From assembly GCA_022648295.1 (NCBI GenBank), contig JALCME010000029.1:1-46141 (forward strand): a stretch of 46,141 bases of DNA. Reading direction: 5' to 3'. Both the position numbers and the translations under genes were made by a program. The notes beneath the pieces were generated by a model. The model had not been told where the DNA came from and ran no database searches. It saw only the letters and a list, made by a program, of their open reading frames with translations. Below, one piece after another: positions 8,676-18,644 of this stretch (positions within the stretch are counted from its first letter, which is position 1; the number at the start of each line of letters is the position of its first letter). Origin of the DNA: Bacteroides sp. Its GTDB lineage: Bacteria; Bacteroidota; Bacteroidia; Bacteroidales; Bacteroidaceae.

Positions 8676-10906
8676 TGAACTGTAAATTTGCCTAGGATGC
8701 GCGATTTATATTGATTTACCAGTTCTTTGGCTATTGTTTTGCTATCGCCAACCGGTTTAGGATTAAACGTGCCGATACGTTTTTCCCACCATTCTTTTTC
8801 AAACGAAGTAACCTGTTCTTTGTAAACATTATAGTGTTCGTTATCAAAAGTTTGGTTTTTATCCAAAGCGGCATCTACAGCTGTAAAAAACATTTCCCAA
8901 CGTTTTTCGTAGAAGGTCTTGGTCAATCCTGCCCATGTTCTGCTTGCATAATCATTCAAAAGCATATCTTTGTCTCCCCAAGTGGTAATTAAGTTGCGGG
9001 CATTACTTTCAAAATAATTAGCTTCGGCAGGAGTTGCTCCCCATGAACGTGCATCAGCTATCCATTTGCCTACTAAGAAAGTGGGCTGGCTGGCAAGTAA
9101 TCGGTCCACATCATCCATGATACCAATCATTTCCTTTTCTTTGCTTTTCATGGTTTGGCGATTTCGATTGTTGTATGCTTGCTCATAGTCTTTAAATACT
9201 TGTAGGAAATAATTGCTTAAGAGTTGGCGGGTTATGTTGGCGACATCAAAAGAATATGCCTGGTTCGTCCCATCGGCGGCCAATAGTAATTCCGTGGCAT
9301 CCAGTAAGTTCTTATTATCATACTTGGTACGAGGATTTGCATAATATGTTCTATATTTCCCAAAAGTAGGACGAACGTTGATTAAAGGACATTGTCCGGG
9401 AGTGGATGGAGCTGTGTAGATGCTATCAATCAATAATTTCCATGCTTTTCTTCCATTACTGTCAATCTTACCGATGCGCTGGTCGGCAAGGGTTTCCACC
9501 CATTGATCAAGATGTTTGTGAGTATCAAAATTCCAAGCTTTTTCAAATACATATTGATAAATAAACGGATTGCAATCAAATCCTTCGAGCGTAGATCCAA
9601 TACCGGTAAAGTTACTTCCTCCGTTAATAAACGTATTTTCCAGACGTTTGTTAATTTCAGCAATATTTCCTGCTAACATGGTGTTTCCGCCAAAATTACC
9701 AAGATAGCACCAGATGTAAGGTACGCCAAAATATTTTTCTGTGCGTTGCCATACTTCTTGCTGTTCACAATAGTAGTCAAGTAAAAGTGATCGATCGGAT
9801 GGGAAAGCTGTAATGTAAGGTTTTACACGATCATTCGTCCAATCTTTACGCTCATTGTAAAAAAGCCAGGTCATTTGGAGCCATATTGCTTTGGAATCTG
9901 CTTTTTCGAGACTTTCATATACTTGGCGACTTACACGTTGGAGGTATTCCGGTTCCCAGCTTGGAGGCGTTAATTCATTGAATAAATCAACGCCGTAGAT
10001 GTGGTTTGTACCGTAGAGTTTCTCTTCCGTATCTAAGAATTTCTTCTGTATTTTCGTAAATAATGGATCCATGGGGTCGAGAAAACTGCATGCATTTCCA
10101 TCTGGAAATCCAGCCCAGGCTCCTAATTTTGTAATCTTAGCTTCCGGATAAATACGTTTTAATTCTTGAGGAACGTGTCCCGCAAAAGCAGGTAGCACAG
10201 GACGCATGTTAAATTCACGTTCACGGGCAACAATTTGTTGCTGCAATTTTAATTGGCTGTCTAGCCAAGAATGTGGCAGGGGACCTTGCCAGTAATCAAT
10301 ATTCAGCATACGATGCCACGGCAAATGGGCCGGACCGGTGAAATAGCTGCGTATTTCTTTATCTGTTAATCCTAATTCTGTCCATACCTGGTACCAGATG
10401 GATTCTTGTCCGGTAATAGCCAACGGGAGATTAATGCCATTAAGAGCCATCCAATCAATGAAATGTTCCCATTCATCCCATTTCCACCATGGCATTGTAT
10501 ATCCGAAAGTACAATAATTTAAAAAGAAACGGTTTTTACAGCGTGCATCGATAGTTACGGGAGTTTTGATTGCCGGAAGTTTTGCCGGCATTTTAAAGTT
10601 ATCATATAAGTACCATCCCACTTCGACATGGCAGTAATATTTTAGGTAATGATTCAACCCTACAGCCATAGAATTAGCATCATTTCCACTGATTATGATT
10701 TTCCCTCCTTTTGATTCTATTTGGAACTGATCCTTACCCGAGTTGGGAAGTAATTTAAATGCAAAAGATTCTTCTTGTCCGGGTATTAATCGGTGTACTA
10801 ATCTCTGGATGGCATTAATTTCTTTTTGCGTATCCTTTGCTGTCGCATTTATGCAGAGAATTGTACTTACTAAAAGTAACGTAAACAATAATATAATTTT
10901 CTTCAT
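8672..10906 (-). CDS. GH89 alpha-N-acetylglucosaminidase, copy 2
   Basis: A 744-residue paralogue of the next gene with the same architecture: signal peptide (MKKIILLFTLLLVSTILC..., probable cleavage near ATAK), then the three NAGLU domains. The predicted catalytic residues are Glu311 in GVDLFNELTPPS and Glu441 in GSTLEGFDCNP. The segment DLFNE is closer to the human enzyme than the DPFHE of copy 1. The two proteins are clearly homologous but strongly diverged in loops, so different linkages or aglycones are plausible. It starts 18 bases after susD in the same operon. Confidence 0.93.
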   Translation of the reverse strand: MKKIILLFTLLLVSTILCINATAKDTQKEINAIQRLVHRLIPGQEESFAFKLLPNSGKDQFQIESKGGKIIISGNDANSMAVGLNHYLKYYCHVEVGWYLYDNFKMPAKLPAIKTPVTIDARCKNRFFLNYCTFGYTMPWWKWDEWEHFIDWMALNGINLPLAITGQESIWYQVWTELGLTDKEIRSYFTGPAHLPWHRMLNIDYWQGPLPHSWLDSQLKLQQQIVAREREFNMRPVLPAFAGHVPQELKRIYPEAKITKLGAWAGFPDGNACSFLDPMDPLFTKIQKKFLDTEEKLYGTNHIYGVDLFNELTPPSWEPEYLQRVSRQVYESLEKADSKAIWLQMTWLFYNERKDWTNDRVKPYITAFPSDRSLLLDYYCEQQEVWQRTEKYFGVPYIWCYLGNFGGNTMLAGNIAEINKRLENTFINGGSNFTGIGSTLEGFDCNPFIYQYVFEKAWNFDTHKHLDQWVETLADQRIGKIDSNGRKAWKLLIDSIYTAPSTPGQCPLINVRPTFGKYRTYYANPRTKYDNKNLLDATELLLAADGTNQAYSFDVANITRQLLSNYFLQVFKDYEQAYNNRNRQTMKSKEKEMIGIMDDVDRLLASQPTFLVGKWIADARSWGATPAEANYFESNARNLITTWGDKDMLLNDYASRTWAGLTKTFYEKRWEMFFTAVDAALDKNQTFDNEHYNVYKEQVTSFEKEWWEKRIGTFNPKPVGDSKTIAKELVNQYKSRILGKFTVQ

Positions 10907-10924
10907 ATGTGACTTTTTATTTTT

Positions 10925-12814
10925 CTAGTTATTAGCCTCTATATCGCAACCGTAATATGGTCGGAATTCATCATTTGATTTATAGTAATAGTAGGTAGAT
11001 GGTGATGTATATGGATTATTGTAGTGGTACAGAGCCCGGTTAGCATTTAATTCAGCTTGGTTCCATCCGGGAGTCCATCCAACAAATACTCCGTTCATAT
11101 CCAGACAATGCTGATAACGTTCGCAGTTCGTTCCTAAATAAGCACGATGAATGCCAACCTCAAGGCGTTTTGCATCAAAGTAGTTGACGCCTTCTCCCCA
11201 AAATTCAATGCCTTTTTGGAAGAGATATTCATTTATAAAGTCTTTTTCATTAGTAGCATTGCAAACGTAAGTACTGTTTCGTGTCTTTACTATTTCTTCC
11301 AGAGCGTTATCAGCAGCTGCCACACCGGATGTATGAAGTGCAGCTTCCGCTTTAAGAAAGTACATCTCTTCTACTCGCATAACTGGAAAGTCTGTTGCTC
11401 CGCCAATTTCATAAGTTTTATAATCACCATTATGCGGACGGAACTTTATATTCACATAAAGCCATGGCCATGATTGAAAGCCATAACTTGCATTGATACG
11501 TGAACGTATCCAGGAAGCGGAGCTGTTTAGCCGATATTGATACTTGGTTGGTCCAAAGCCGGAATAGCTATCGCTCCAGTCACTTTGGGTCTGACTAGAA
11601 TTATCGCCGCTCTTTACCCATTTGTTATTAATCAGATTCCCATTGCCATCTTTCTCTATCAAATATGCTTCACCTTCTTGTTGATTGGTTGATTCATAGA
11701 AGAAATTGGGAGCTAGCCATGACTTTTTCCGGAAGTCGTTATTAGAAAGCCGTTCATACCATTTACGATCTAAGGAACGTCCTACACGCCAGCCATAAGC
11801 AGAGAAATTGGTTTCTGTTCCAAAAATCATGGCAAAAACAAATGATCCTGTGCTAGAAGCTGCTGTGTTACTTTCTGAGATAGAAGTTGCCAACATCCAT
11901 GAATTTTGTGAGTTCCGGTTATTGAAGCCGTTTTCCGGATCAGTCCATTCAGATTCCGTCAAAGGGGTGCATTCAGAAGTTGTTATTGCTCTTTCTGCAT
12001 ATTCCCCGACATTTTTCCAGTAGGTACTTTCATCTTTATAAGTTACCGATGTTTTTACGCGAGAAGCCAGATTGGTATATGCACGAGCATAAAGTCCGTA
12101 CACAACAGAGAGGTTAGGCTGTGTTTTGTCAGTTCTCTCATAGTCAGCTAAATATGTTTCTGCATTCTTCAAGTCACTTAAAATTAAATCATAAACCTCA
12201 TCTACTGTAGCTCTTGGGTTATTGGAGGCTTCGGTAGAGGTGGTCTTCTCTGTAACAATAGGCACGCCTAAATTAGTTAAAGCATTTTCCGGTTGAACAT
12301 AATCATATCTGTTGTCTGTCGGAGTTTTATATTCCATGATCTGAACCAACTCCATATAATAGAGTGCACGATAAGCGTAGCAAATACCTAAATAGGCTTT
12401 CTTTGTATCATCAAGATCATTAACGTCAATCATCCCGATAATATCATTTACATTTTTAATGTATGCGTAGTATAGATAGGATGGATATAGTCCACGATTG
12501 GAACCTGTGGCACTAATTGCACCATAGCAATATGCTCCCATTGTATTGTAACCGTTAGTTCCTGAGCAGACTAATTGCGTTGTTCCATGCTCCAACATTG
12601 CATGCATACTTGCAAAAGAAACTTCTTCTATTCCTCCATCGTCATTGGAATAACCAGCCATTGTTGTGTAAATGGAATTGACCATTCCACTCAATGCTGA
12701 TTCTGAAGCTTTAATCTGAGAATCCAATACGTATTGGCTGGGTATTGTCTCTTTTATGCAACTGTTTAAACTTAGAAGAATGATAGTTGCAAAAATAATA
12801 TAATTTTTTTTCAT
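10925..12814 (-). CDS. SusD/RagB family outer-membrane glycan-binding lipoprotein
   Basis: A 629-residue lipoprotein: signal peptide MKKNYIIFATIILLSLNSC with lipidation at Cys19. The body is helix-rich with TPR-like segments (YLGICYAYRALYYMELVQIM) and the SusD C-terminal pattern FLKAEAALHTSG and EYLFQKGIEFWGEGVNYFDAKRL. SusD proteins sit on the cell surface as the lid of the SusC transporter and hold the glycan during uptake. It is 18 bases from the SusC gene upstream and 18 from the GH89 gene downstream. Confidence 0.93.
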   Translation of the reverse strand: MKKNYIIFATIILLSLNSCIKETIPSQYVLDSQIKASESALSGMVNSIYTTMAGYSNDDGGIEEVSFASMHAMLEHGTTQLVCSGTNGYNTMGAYCYGAISATGSNRGLYPSYLYYAYIKNVNDIIGMIDVNDLDDTKKAYLGICYAYRALYYMELVQIMEYKTPTDNRYDYVQPENALTNLGVPIVTEKTTSTEASNNPRATVDEVYDLILSDLKNAETYLADYERTDKTQPNLSVVYGLYARAYTNLASRVKTSVTYKDESTYWKNVGEYAERAITTSECTPLTESEWTDPENGFNNRNSQNSWMLATSISESNTAASSTGSFVFAMIFGTETNFSAYGWRVGRSLDRKWYERLSNNDFRKKSWLAPNFFYESTNQQEGEAYLIEKDGNGNLINNKWVKSGDNSSQTQSDWSDSYSGFGPTKYQYRLNSSASWIRSRINASYGFQSWPWLYVNIKFRPHNGDYKTYEIGGATDFPVMRVEEMYFLKAEAALHTSGVAAADNALEEIVKTRNSTYVCNATNEKDFINEYLFQKGIEFWGEGVNYFDAKRLEVGIHRAYLGTNCERYQHCLDMNGVFVGWTPGWNQAELNANRALYHYNNPYTSPSTYYYYKSNDEFRPYYGCDIEANN

Positions 12815-12832
12815 GATGGTTCCTTTTTATGT

Positions 12833-15800
12833 TTAGAATGTCAATGAAATTCCTCCTGAAATTGTGCGTATCGGAGAATATAATTCAGGGTTTGTATATC
12901 CTTTTAAGGTATAGCGGGGATCAAATCCTTGGCGTGCGGAAATATAAAGCAAATTTTCTCCTGAAAGATAAACACGCATATTTTGTATATTGAATTGACG
13001 AGTAAAGCTTGCAGGTAACGTATACCCTAAATTGATATTCTGAATGTTCAGATAGCTTGCATTCGTGATGAAGCGGTCAGAACGGGCATTTTGAGAATAT
13101 TTTTCAGAATATCTCAATCGAGGGATATTACTATTTGTGTTTTCTGAATTCCACGCTTTCAGCATATCAACATGCCAGGTAGTGGAAGTGGTACCGCCGG
13201 TATGCATCAGTGTCTGGTAAGTGTAATCATAGGCTTTTCCTCCCAATTGATAATTCATATTGATAGAGAAATCAAAACCATGAAAACTTAAGTTTGTTCC
13301 TATACCACCATAGAAAGTCGGCAAGGCATCTCCTATTAGATAATCAGTAGCCTGACTGGAATCTTTTGTTGTTTCACGTCCGGTTACTTTTCCACTATCG
13401 TCAAGGATGTCTTTGTAGTAGAGAGCTTCACCTGTTTCAGAGTCTACGCCTGCATATTTAGGTAAATACCAAGTATATAAAGAAAGCCCTTCTGCTACAA
13501 AATACTTGTATTTAGAGACGAATGATTTGTCCAGATTGACATACCCATTGTGCTCTTCTACCGTAGTTGTCTTGATTTCGTCGGGCAAGCTGAGAACTTT
13601 ATTTTTTACGTGAGATATATTGAAGTTAACATCCCACCGGAAGTCTTTTCTATTGAGCAATGTTGCTTGTAAGGTTAATTCAACTCCTGCGTTACGCATA
13701 TCACCCAGATTGACAAAATAGCTGGTATAACCAATTGAAGGTGGAGTATTTAAAGAAAATAGCATGTCACTTGTTTTGCGATAGAAGTAGTCGAAGCTAC
13801 CACTTAGACGGCCTTTAAAAAGTTCAAATTCAAGTCCTGTATTCCAGTTGGTGTTGGTTTCCCAAGTGATGTCTTCCGATCCTTTCTGACGCCATTGATA
13901 GGCTACTTTATCATCATTGTTTACAACATCATAAGAATCCGCGTAGAGGTAGTTTCCAATATTATCGTTGCCTTGTGAGCCTACCGAAGCTTTTAGCTTT
14001 AGTGAATTAATCCAGGGAGCATTAAAAAAGCTTTCTTTGGAAATGACCCATGCGCCGCCTATTGACCAGAAATTACCCCAGCGATGTTTCTTTGCAAATC
14101 GGGAAGATGCATCACGGCGATAGGATATTGAGCCGTAATATTTACTCTCGTAATTATACATTCCGCGGAAGAAATAACCTTCATTATTGTATTCGCTGGA
14201 ATAGGAATTGGGATCATTGTTCAAATTTAGACAAGTAGCTAGTTCGTTAGTCCCGTCAATGCCAAAATTATATCCTGATGCACCTAAATATTCATACTTG
14301 TAATTGTAATATTCATGCCCTAGCAGTACACTTACGTCATGTTTGCCGAATTGTTTTGAATAATTCAATAATTGTTGGGTATTGTAGGTATAAGTACGTG
14401 ATGAACTTTTTGACAATGAACCATTATTAGAAGAATCTGTGTAGTAATCTACAAAAGGACTGGTGGCATAGGTATATCGTCGATCGTAATCATAAGCGCT
14501 GGCATTGAATGTGAGTGTCAAATCTTTTGTTAATCTTGCATCAGCATATCCGCTCGCAATATATGAATTACCCGTCGTTTCGGATGTACGGTATTTATTC
14601 ATAAAGATGCAATTCCCCCCGACATCACCTGCACGGCTTAATCCATAACTTCTTGCAAAATCGTACATTTTTTCTCCCCATTGGTCAACCATAATTTCTT
14701 TATTGGCATTACGGAAATAAACGGGATATATAGGTGCTTGTGTTTTTATTGTACTCCAAATGGTTCCGGTTCCTATTGTTCCCTCTTCTGTTTGGTTGTA
14801 GGTATATTTGCTATAATTGAAATTTGCCCCAACTTTCAGCCACTTTTTTGCCTGATAGTCAACTTTTACCCGAGTAGTCAAACGTTTCTGATTAGATCCT
14901 TCCTGAATACCATCTTGATCCAAATAACCGAGAGATACATAATAATTCATACGATCGGATGCGCCGGAAACTGTTGTATTATATTCTTGTCGGAAACCAT
15001 CTTTCAGGCCTTCCTTTTCCCAATCATCGGCCTGTAAATAAAATTGTTTCCCATTGTATTCGTACGTAGTACCCATTGTTGCATTTGGATTCATTTTTCC
15101 CCCCTGAAGTATGAAGCTTTCTCCGCCTGGAACGGAATAGACCATATAGCCAGGTCCCACACCACTTGAGGAATCGGTTAAATTTGTATTAGCTAGTGTG
15201 TGTGCTTCATTGGTAGACATTGTGCCACCCTCGTCACTCACGTAGTAATTATACAACATTTTGTAGTAGGTTTCGTAAAACTGCTGGGCATTAGTCGTTT
15301 TGTAGTTTTTCAGTCCATTAGAGTTAACTCCCCATTTGAGGTCAAATGATACTTTTGCGTCGCCATTTTTGCCCCGCTTTGTAGTAATCATAATAACCCC
15401 ATTAGCACCACGTGCACCATAAAGGGCGTTAGATGCAGCATCTTTCAGCACGGTCATGGACTCTATATCGTTGGGATTAATTAAATTCAAATCGCCATCG
15501 AAAGGCATGCCGTCAACAACAATCAGAGGTTCTGTATCAGAAGAAATAGATCCAAAACCACGTATGGTTATAGTAGGCGAACTACCTAGTTGGGATGAAG
15601 AGTTGCTTAATTGTACGCCAGCTACCCTTCCTGCCAGAGCTTCAGCGGGATTGGTTACTTGAGCTTTAAGAAGATCATCTGATTTCATTATCCCGGCCGA
15701 GCCTGTGAATGCCTCTTTCTTCATTTTTCCAAAAGCTACAACCACGACTTCGTCTAACACCTGACTATCTTCTTGTAGGATAATTTGCAGATTATTTTTA

Positions 15801-16312
15801 CTCCCTACTTTTATAGTTTGTGTGATGAAACCGATATAGGAAATTTGGAGTGAGCCGCTTTCTTTAATTGATAGGGTAAAGGTTCCATTTGAGTTTGTTA
15901 TGGTTCCATTGGATGTACCTGCTTCCATGACGCTTGCTCCGATGATAGTTTCCCCACTTTGGTCTTTTACAACTCCGGTTACTCTTCGGGCGTTCTTGCC
16001 GCCTGTTGCGTATTTTACTTCTCCTTTTTGCACAATGATATTTGTCCCTCTTATTTCATAAGAAACATCTTGTCCTTTTAGTATTTGCTTGATTGCTTCA
16101 TCCAATTGGTTAGCTTGTACATTTACTTTTCTTTTCGTGTCTAAATCATCAGATGAAAAGACAAAGGAGTATCCACTTTTTGATGTAAATTCTGTCATTG
16201 CTTGTTTGACAGAAACATTATTCATTTTTAGTGAAATGTTCTGGGCCATTAAGACTGAATTTAAACAAAACAAAGTTATGACCACATAAATGACCTTCTT
16301 AGTGTAATTCAT
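12833..16312 (-). CDS. SusC/RagA family TonB-dependent transporter with N-terminal STN domain
   Basis: A 1159-residue outer-membrane transporter. In order: signal peptide (about 1-23, ending LMAQ), STN domain (about 25-95, NNVSVKQAMTEFTSKSGYSF), carboxypeptidase-regulatory-like domain (about 107-190, VTGVVKDQSGETIIGASV), TonB box DEVVVVAFG (about 197), plug with YGARGANGVIMITTKRGK, and a long beta-barrel. The STN domain is used by transporters that signal to a FecR-type anti-sigma factor, and such genes lie immediately upstream here. It imports oligosaccharides using TonB energy. Specificity cannot be read directly, but the GH89 pair points to alpha-GlcNAc glycans. Confidence 0.94.
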   Translation of the reverse strand: MNYTKKVIYVVITLFCLNSVLMAQNISLKMNNVSVKQAMTEFTSKSGYSFVFSSDDLDTKRKVNVQANQLDEAIKQILKGQDVSYEIRGTNIIVQKGEVKYATGGKNARRVTGVVKDQSGETIIGASVMEAGTSNGTITNSNGTFTLSIKESGSLQISYIGFITQTIKVGSKNNLQIILQEDSQVLDEVVVVAFGKMKKEAFTGSAGIMKSDDLLKAQVTNPAEALAGRVAGVQLSNSSSQLGSSPTITIRGFGSISSDTEPLIVVDGMPFDGDLNLINPNDIESMTVLKDAASNALYGARGANGVIMITTKRGKNGDAKVSFDLKWGVNSNGLKNYKTTNAQQFYETYYKMLYNYYVSDEGGTMSTNEAHTLANTNLTDSSSGVGPGYMVYSVPGGESFILQGGKMNPNATMGTTYEYNGKQFYLQADDWEKEGLKDGFRQEYNTTVSGASDRMNYYVSLGYLDQDGIQEGSNQKRLTTRVKVDYQAKKWLKVGANFNYSKYTYNQTEEGTIGTGTIWSTIKTQAPIYPVYFRNANKEIMVDQWGEKMYDFARSYGLSRAGDVGGNCIFMNKYRTSETTGNSYIASGYADARLTKDLTLTFNASAYDYDRRYTYATSPFVDYYTDSSNNGSLSKSSSRTYTYNTQQLLNYSKQFGKHDVSVLLGHEYYNYKYEYLGASGYNFGIDGTNELATCLNLNNDPNSYSSEYNNEGYFFRGMYNYESKYYGSISYRRDASSRFAKKHRWGNFWSIGGAWVISKESFFNAPWINSLKLKASVGSQGNDNIGNYLYADSYDVVNNDDKVAYQWRQKGSEDITWETNTNWNTGLEFELFKGRLSGSFDYFYRKTSDMLFSLNTPPSIGYTSYFVNLGDMRNAGVELTLQATLLNRKDFRWDVNFNISHVKNKVLSLPDEIKTTTVEEHNGYVNLDKSFVSKYKYFVAEGLSLYTWYLPKYAGVDSETGEALYYKDILDDSGKVTGRETTKDSSQATDYLIGDALPTFYGGIGTNLSFHGFDFSINMNYQLGGKAYDYTYQTLMHTGGTTSTTWHVDMLKAWNSENTNSNIPRLRYSEKYSQNARSDRFITNASYLNIQNINLGYTLPASFTRQFNIQNMRVYLSGENLLYISARQGFDPRYTLKGYTNPELYSPIRTISGGISLTF

Positions 16313-16430
16313 AAATTTAACTAATTAAAGATTAAAACTTGAATGGATTCAGCTTTTAATGGAAATGTATTATTACCTTTGATTTCCCTTTAAAAACTAT
16401 TTACTGCAATAGGGTTTTGAAGGATTTTAT

Positions 16431-16465
16431 AAAGCCGAAAGATATGCGAGATCTTTTGGCTTTTT
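16431..16465. terminator. Stem-loop between fecR-like gene and susC
   Basis: AAGCCGAAAGAT (from 16432) pairs with ATCTTTTGGCTT over 12 positions with one mismatch, around a 7-base loop. The plus strand continues into TTT; the minus strand continues TTTATAAAA, a weak T tract. It lies about 90 bases after the anti-sigma stop, where a terminator would separate the regulator transcript from the transporter operon. The susC promoter should lie in 16313-16430, but I see no TAnnTTTG there, as expected if the ECF sigma factor drives it. Confidence 0.5.
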
Positions 16466-16552
16466 CCTTTCACCTATTATTCTGTTAACTGCTATTGTAT
16501 TTCATAATGTCAACTGAATAAAGATTAATTAGATATTTTGATAGACAACGAT

Positions 16553-17563
16553 TTAATATAATATTATTCCTTTTGTGGTTCGTTTATACTTTATTTTACC
16601 TGTTGAGGCTAAATCTTCCAATATCTCATCTATACTTTGTTTTTGCCGGATGAAAAGTCCGTAAAAGCGAATTCTTTTTAATGAGTCATTTGCCAGATGT
16701 ATATTTAAATTGTAGCTTCGTTGCAATTCTTTTACAATATCTTCCAATCTCTCCTCATCAAAGAATAGACAATTGTTTATCCATTTACGTGCATTGGAGG
16801 CAGTGGAAGATTTAATATTTATTTTGCCACTTTTTTTGTCTAATATTGCTTGTTCATCAGGCTTTAGAGTAGAGCTTTTTTCAGCGTGGAGTAAGTTTTG
16901 TAAAGCAACAGATCCTTCAATTAATGTAACCATGGCTTTTGCATCTTCTTTATAATCGCAGAAATTGAATTTCGTTCCTAATACTTTGACTTCCAAATTA
17001 TTTGTCTGGACAAAGAATGGAATTTTTGCATTGTGGGTTACTTCAAAATACCCTTCACCTTCCAATGTCACTTTTCTGTTGTCAACGCCGAATCCTTGGG
17101 AATAAGATATTGACGATCCGGCATTTAACCAGACTAATGTGCCGTCTGGTAAATACAATCTGGTTTTTGAGCCCATAGGGGCTTCCACTATGATATTTGA
17201 GAAATTCGCTTTGATGCAATCCATACCTTTCCAATAGGAGAAGTAGGAGATAGTGCATAGTAGAGCAATTGCGGCAGCATAACGCCATGGGGTTGACAGG
17301 TGGAATGAGGTGTTTTTTTGTTTAGTTTTGGATGATTGGATACGTGTTTTGAATTTCTTATAAGCTTTGTTTTTATCAAAAATAGCTTTTTTATTTCTGT
17401 CTGTATTTGAGGCATAGTCTTTTAATTGTTCCATGAAATACTGTAAATTCTCTTTTGAAGCGTCTATCCACTCTTCTAATTCCCTCATTTTCTGCAAATT
17501 TGTTGATTTGAAGTTCAGGTAATTTGCTATCAATTCATCGATATTCTTCTTCTCTTTTTCCAT
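16553..17563 (-). CDS. FecR family anti-sigma factor (DUF4974 C-terminus)
   Basis: A 336-residue single-pass membrane regulator. The cytoplasmic N-terminal part (1-90) would bind the sigma factor. One hydrophobic helix follows at about 93-111 (WRYAAAIALLCTISYFSYW), then a periplasmic FecR domain (VEAPMGSKTRLYLPDGTLVW through VTLEGEGYFEV) and a DUF4974 domain (FFDEERLEDIVKELQRSYNL). It is expected to relay a signal from the STN domain of the SusC transporter to the ECF sigma factor encoded directly upstream. The gap to the sigma gene is 68 bases. Confidence 0.9.
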   Translation of the reverse strand: MEKEKKNIDELIANYLNFKSTNLQKMRELEEWIDASKENLQYFMEQLKDYASNTDRNKKAIFDKNKAYKKFKTRIQSSKTKQKNTSFHLSTPWRYAAAIALLCTISYFSYWKGMDCIKANFSNIIVEAPMGSKTRLYLPDGTLVWLNAGSSISYSQGFGVDNRKVTLEGEGYFEVTHNAKIPFFVQTNNLEVKVLGTKFNFCDYKEDAKAMVTLIEGSVALQNLLHAEKSSTLKPDEQAILDKKSGKINIKSSTASNARKWINNCLFFDEERLEDIVKELQRSYNLNIHLANDSLKRIRFYGLFIRQKQSIDEILEDLASTGKIKYKRTTKGIILY

Positions 17564-17631
17564 TTTGAAGACTTAATTATATAGAGAAGACATTTTTATT
17601 GGGGATGTGGGTAGTCTAAAAAGAATATTTT

Positions 17632-18228
17632 TTAAGAGAAACTAATAAATAAAAAAATTAGAGAGATGAGATATTTGTCTAAATCTGTTCGTATAAAGGC
17701 TAATGCATTCTTTATATGATATTTCACCGTGTTGACAGAAATACAAAGTTCTTGGGCTATCTCTTCGTAGCTTTTGCTTTCGAATCGGCTTTTGATAAAC
17801 ACCCGACGGCATTCTTGTGGTAATTTGCTAATAGTAACTTTTATTTTATGTTCTAATTCATCTTCCAATAAGTGGTCTAGCGGATAGCTGTCGGATGCTT
17901 TAGTGTAGTTTTCTAGTATATCGTCGGGGGCAAATAAAGAGAAGCAAGTCTCTCTCTTTTCGTATTCTGATTTCAAGAAATTAATGCAACGGTTTCTTAC
18001 AGCTTTGATCAGGTAGTAACGAACGGATATATTAATGTTAAGTGAGGTGTGTATTTCCCATAAGTGATAAATGACATCTCCCACTATGGTTTCTGCTAAA
18101 AAAGGATCATTTAGATATTCATTGGCTATCCGGCACAATAGTATATAATGGTGGTCATATATATATTTATAGGCTTTTTCGTCTCCAGATATCAACTGTT
18201 CAACTAATGTTTCCTCATTATATTTCAT
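17632..18228 (-). CDS. RNA polymerase ECF-type sigma-70 factor (Bacteroides PUL family)
   Basis: About 198 residues with sigma region 2 (YKYIYDHHYILLCRIANEYL ... FLAETIVGDVIYHLWEI) and region 4 with a helix-turn-helix (LPQECRRVFIKSRFESKSYE, EIAQELCISVNTVKYHI). It would direct polymerase to the susC promoter once freed from the FecR-type anti-sigma factor. The frame could start at a TTG at 18258, but the ATG at 18228 (MKYNEETLVEQL) begins where family members normally begin. A hydrophobic tail LISLIFLFISFS closes the protein. Confidence 0.9.
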   Translation of the reverse strand: MKYNEETLVEQLISGDEKAYKYIYDHHYILLCRIANEYLNDPFLAETIVGDVIYHLWEIHTSLNINISVRYYLIKAVRNRCINFLKSEYEKRETCFSLFAPDDILENYTKASDSYPLDHLLEDELEHKIKVTISKLPQECRRVFIKSRFESKSYEEIAQELCISVNTVKYHIKNALAFIRTDLDKYLISLIFLFISFS

Positions 18229-18631
18229 TCTCGAATAAAATCGTTTTAACAAAGGCAAAATAATCTATTTATATTGAATTTATTATTTTACCTATATGGA
18301 TTTAGACAGTTAGCATAATGATTAGTTAAATTGTGCAAGCTTGTAAGTTTTAGCATATCCATCAAGGTTCTCAAACCGAGAATATACAAGTTAAGGTGTG
18401 CACAACTTCTCTGCAATATTCATTAATTTTCTGAAGATATGCAAGGATTTTGCAGAAGATTTGGCAAAAAGATGCTGTAATTTGTATTATTCCGATCCTT
18501 TGGATAGTTTTCTGAGCTTGGATAGTGATTTTGTCGGCTTAATTTCAATTTTTTGTTGATAAGTAAGGAAAAAGAGTTAAAGTCATTGAGTGTTATTATG
18601 CTGTTACCTCTATATAGGTGGGATATTTTAT
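18229..18631. other. Intergenic region between sigma gene and MATE leader
   Basis: This AT-rich stretch separates the divergent sigma gene (minus) from the leader of the MATE gene (plus). It should contain the sigma gene promoter, but no exact TAnnTTTG box was found on the minus strand; the nearest is TATTTTG, which is one base short. An unstarted open frame at about 18400-18560 (plus) codes a phenylalanine- and cysteine-rich peptide with no recognisable motif and is probably chance. Confidence 0.4.
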
Positions 18632-18639
18632 TACTTTTG
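18632..18639 (+). promoter_or_regulatory. Putative -7 box for the MATE leader transcript
   Basis: TACTTTTG matches TAnnTTTG exactly. A start at about 18645 would give a 5' leader of roughly 260 bases before the MATE gene. No -33 TTTG at the expected spacing was seen. Confidence 0.45.
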
Positions 18640-18644
18640 CACCC

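Noticed and set aside
18400..18560. Open plus-strand stretch without ATG, Phe- and Cys-rich
   Set aside because: No plausible start or ribosome-binding site and no recognisable domain; AT-rich DNA easily stays open over this length.
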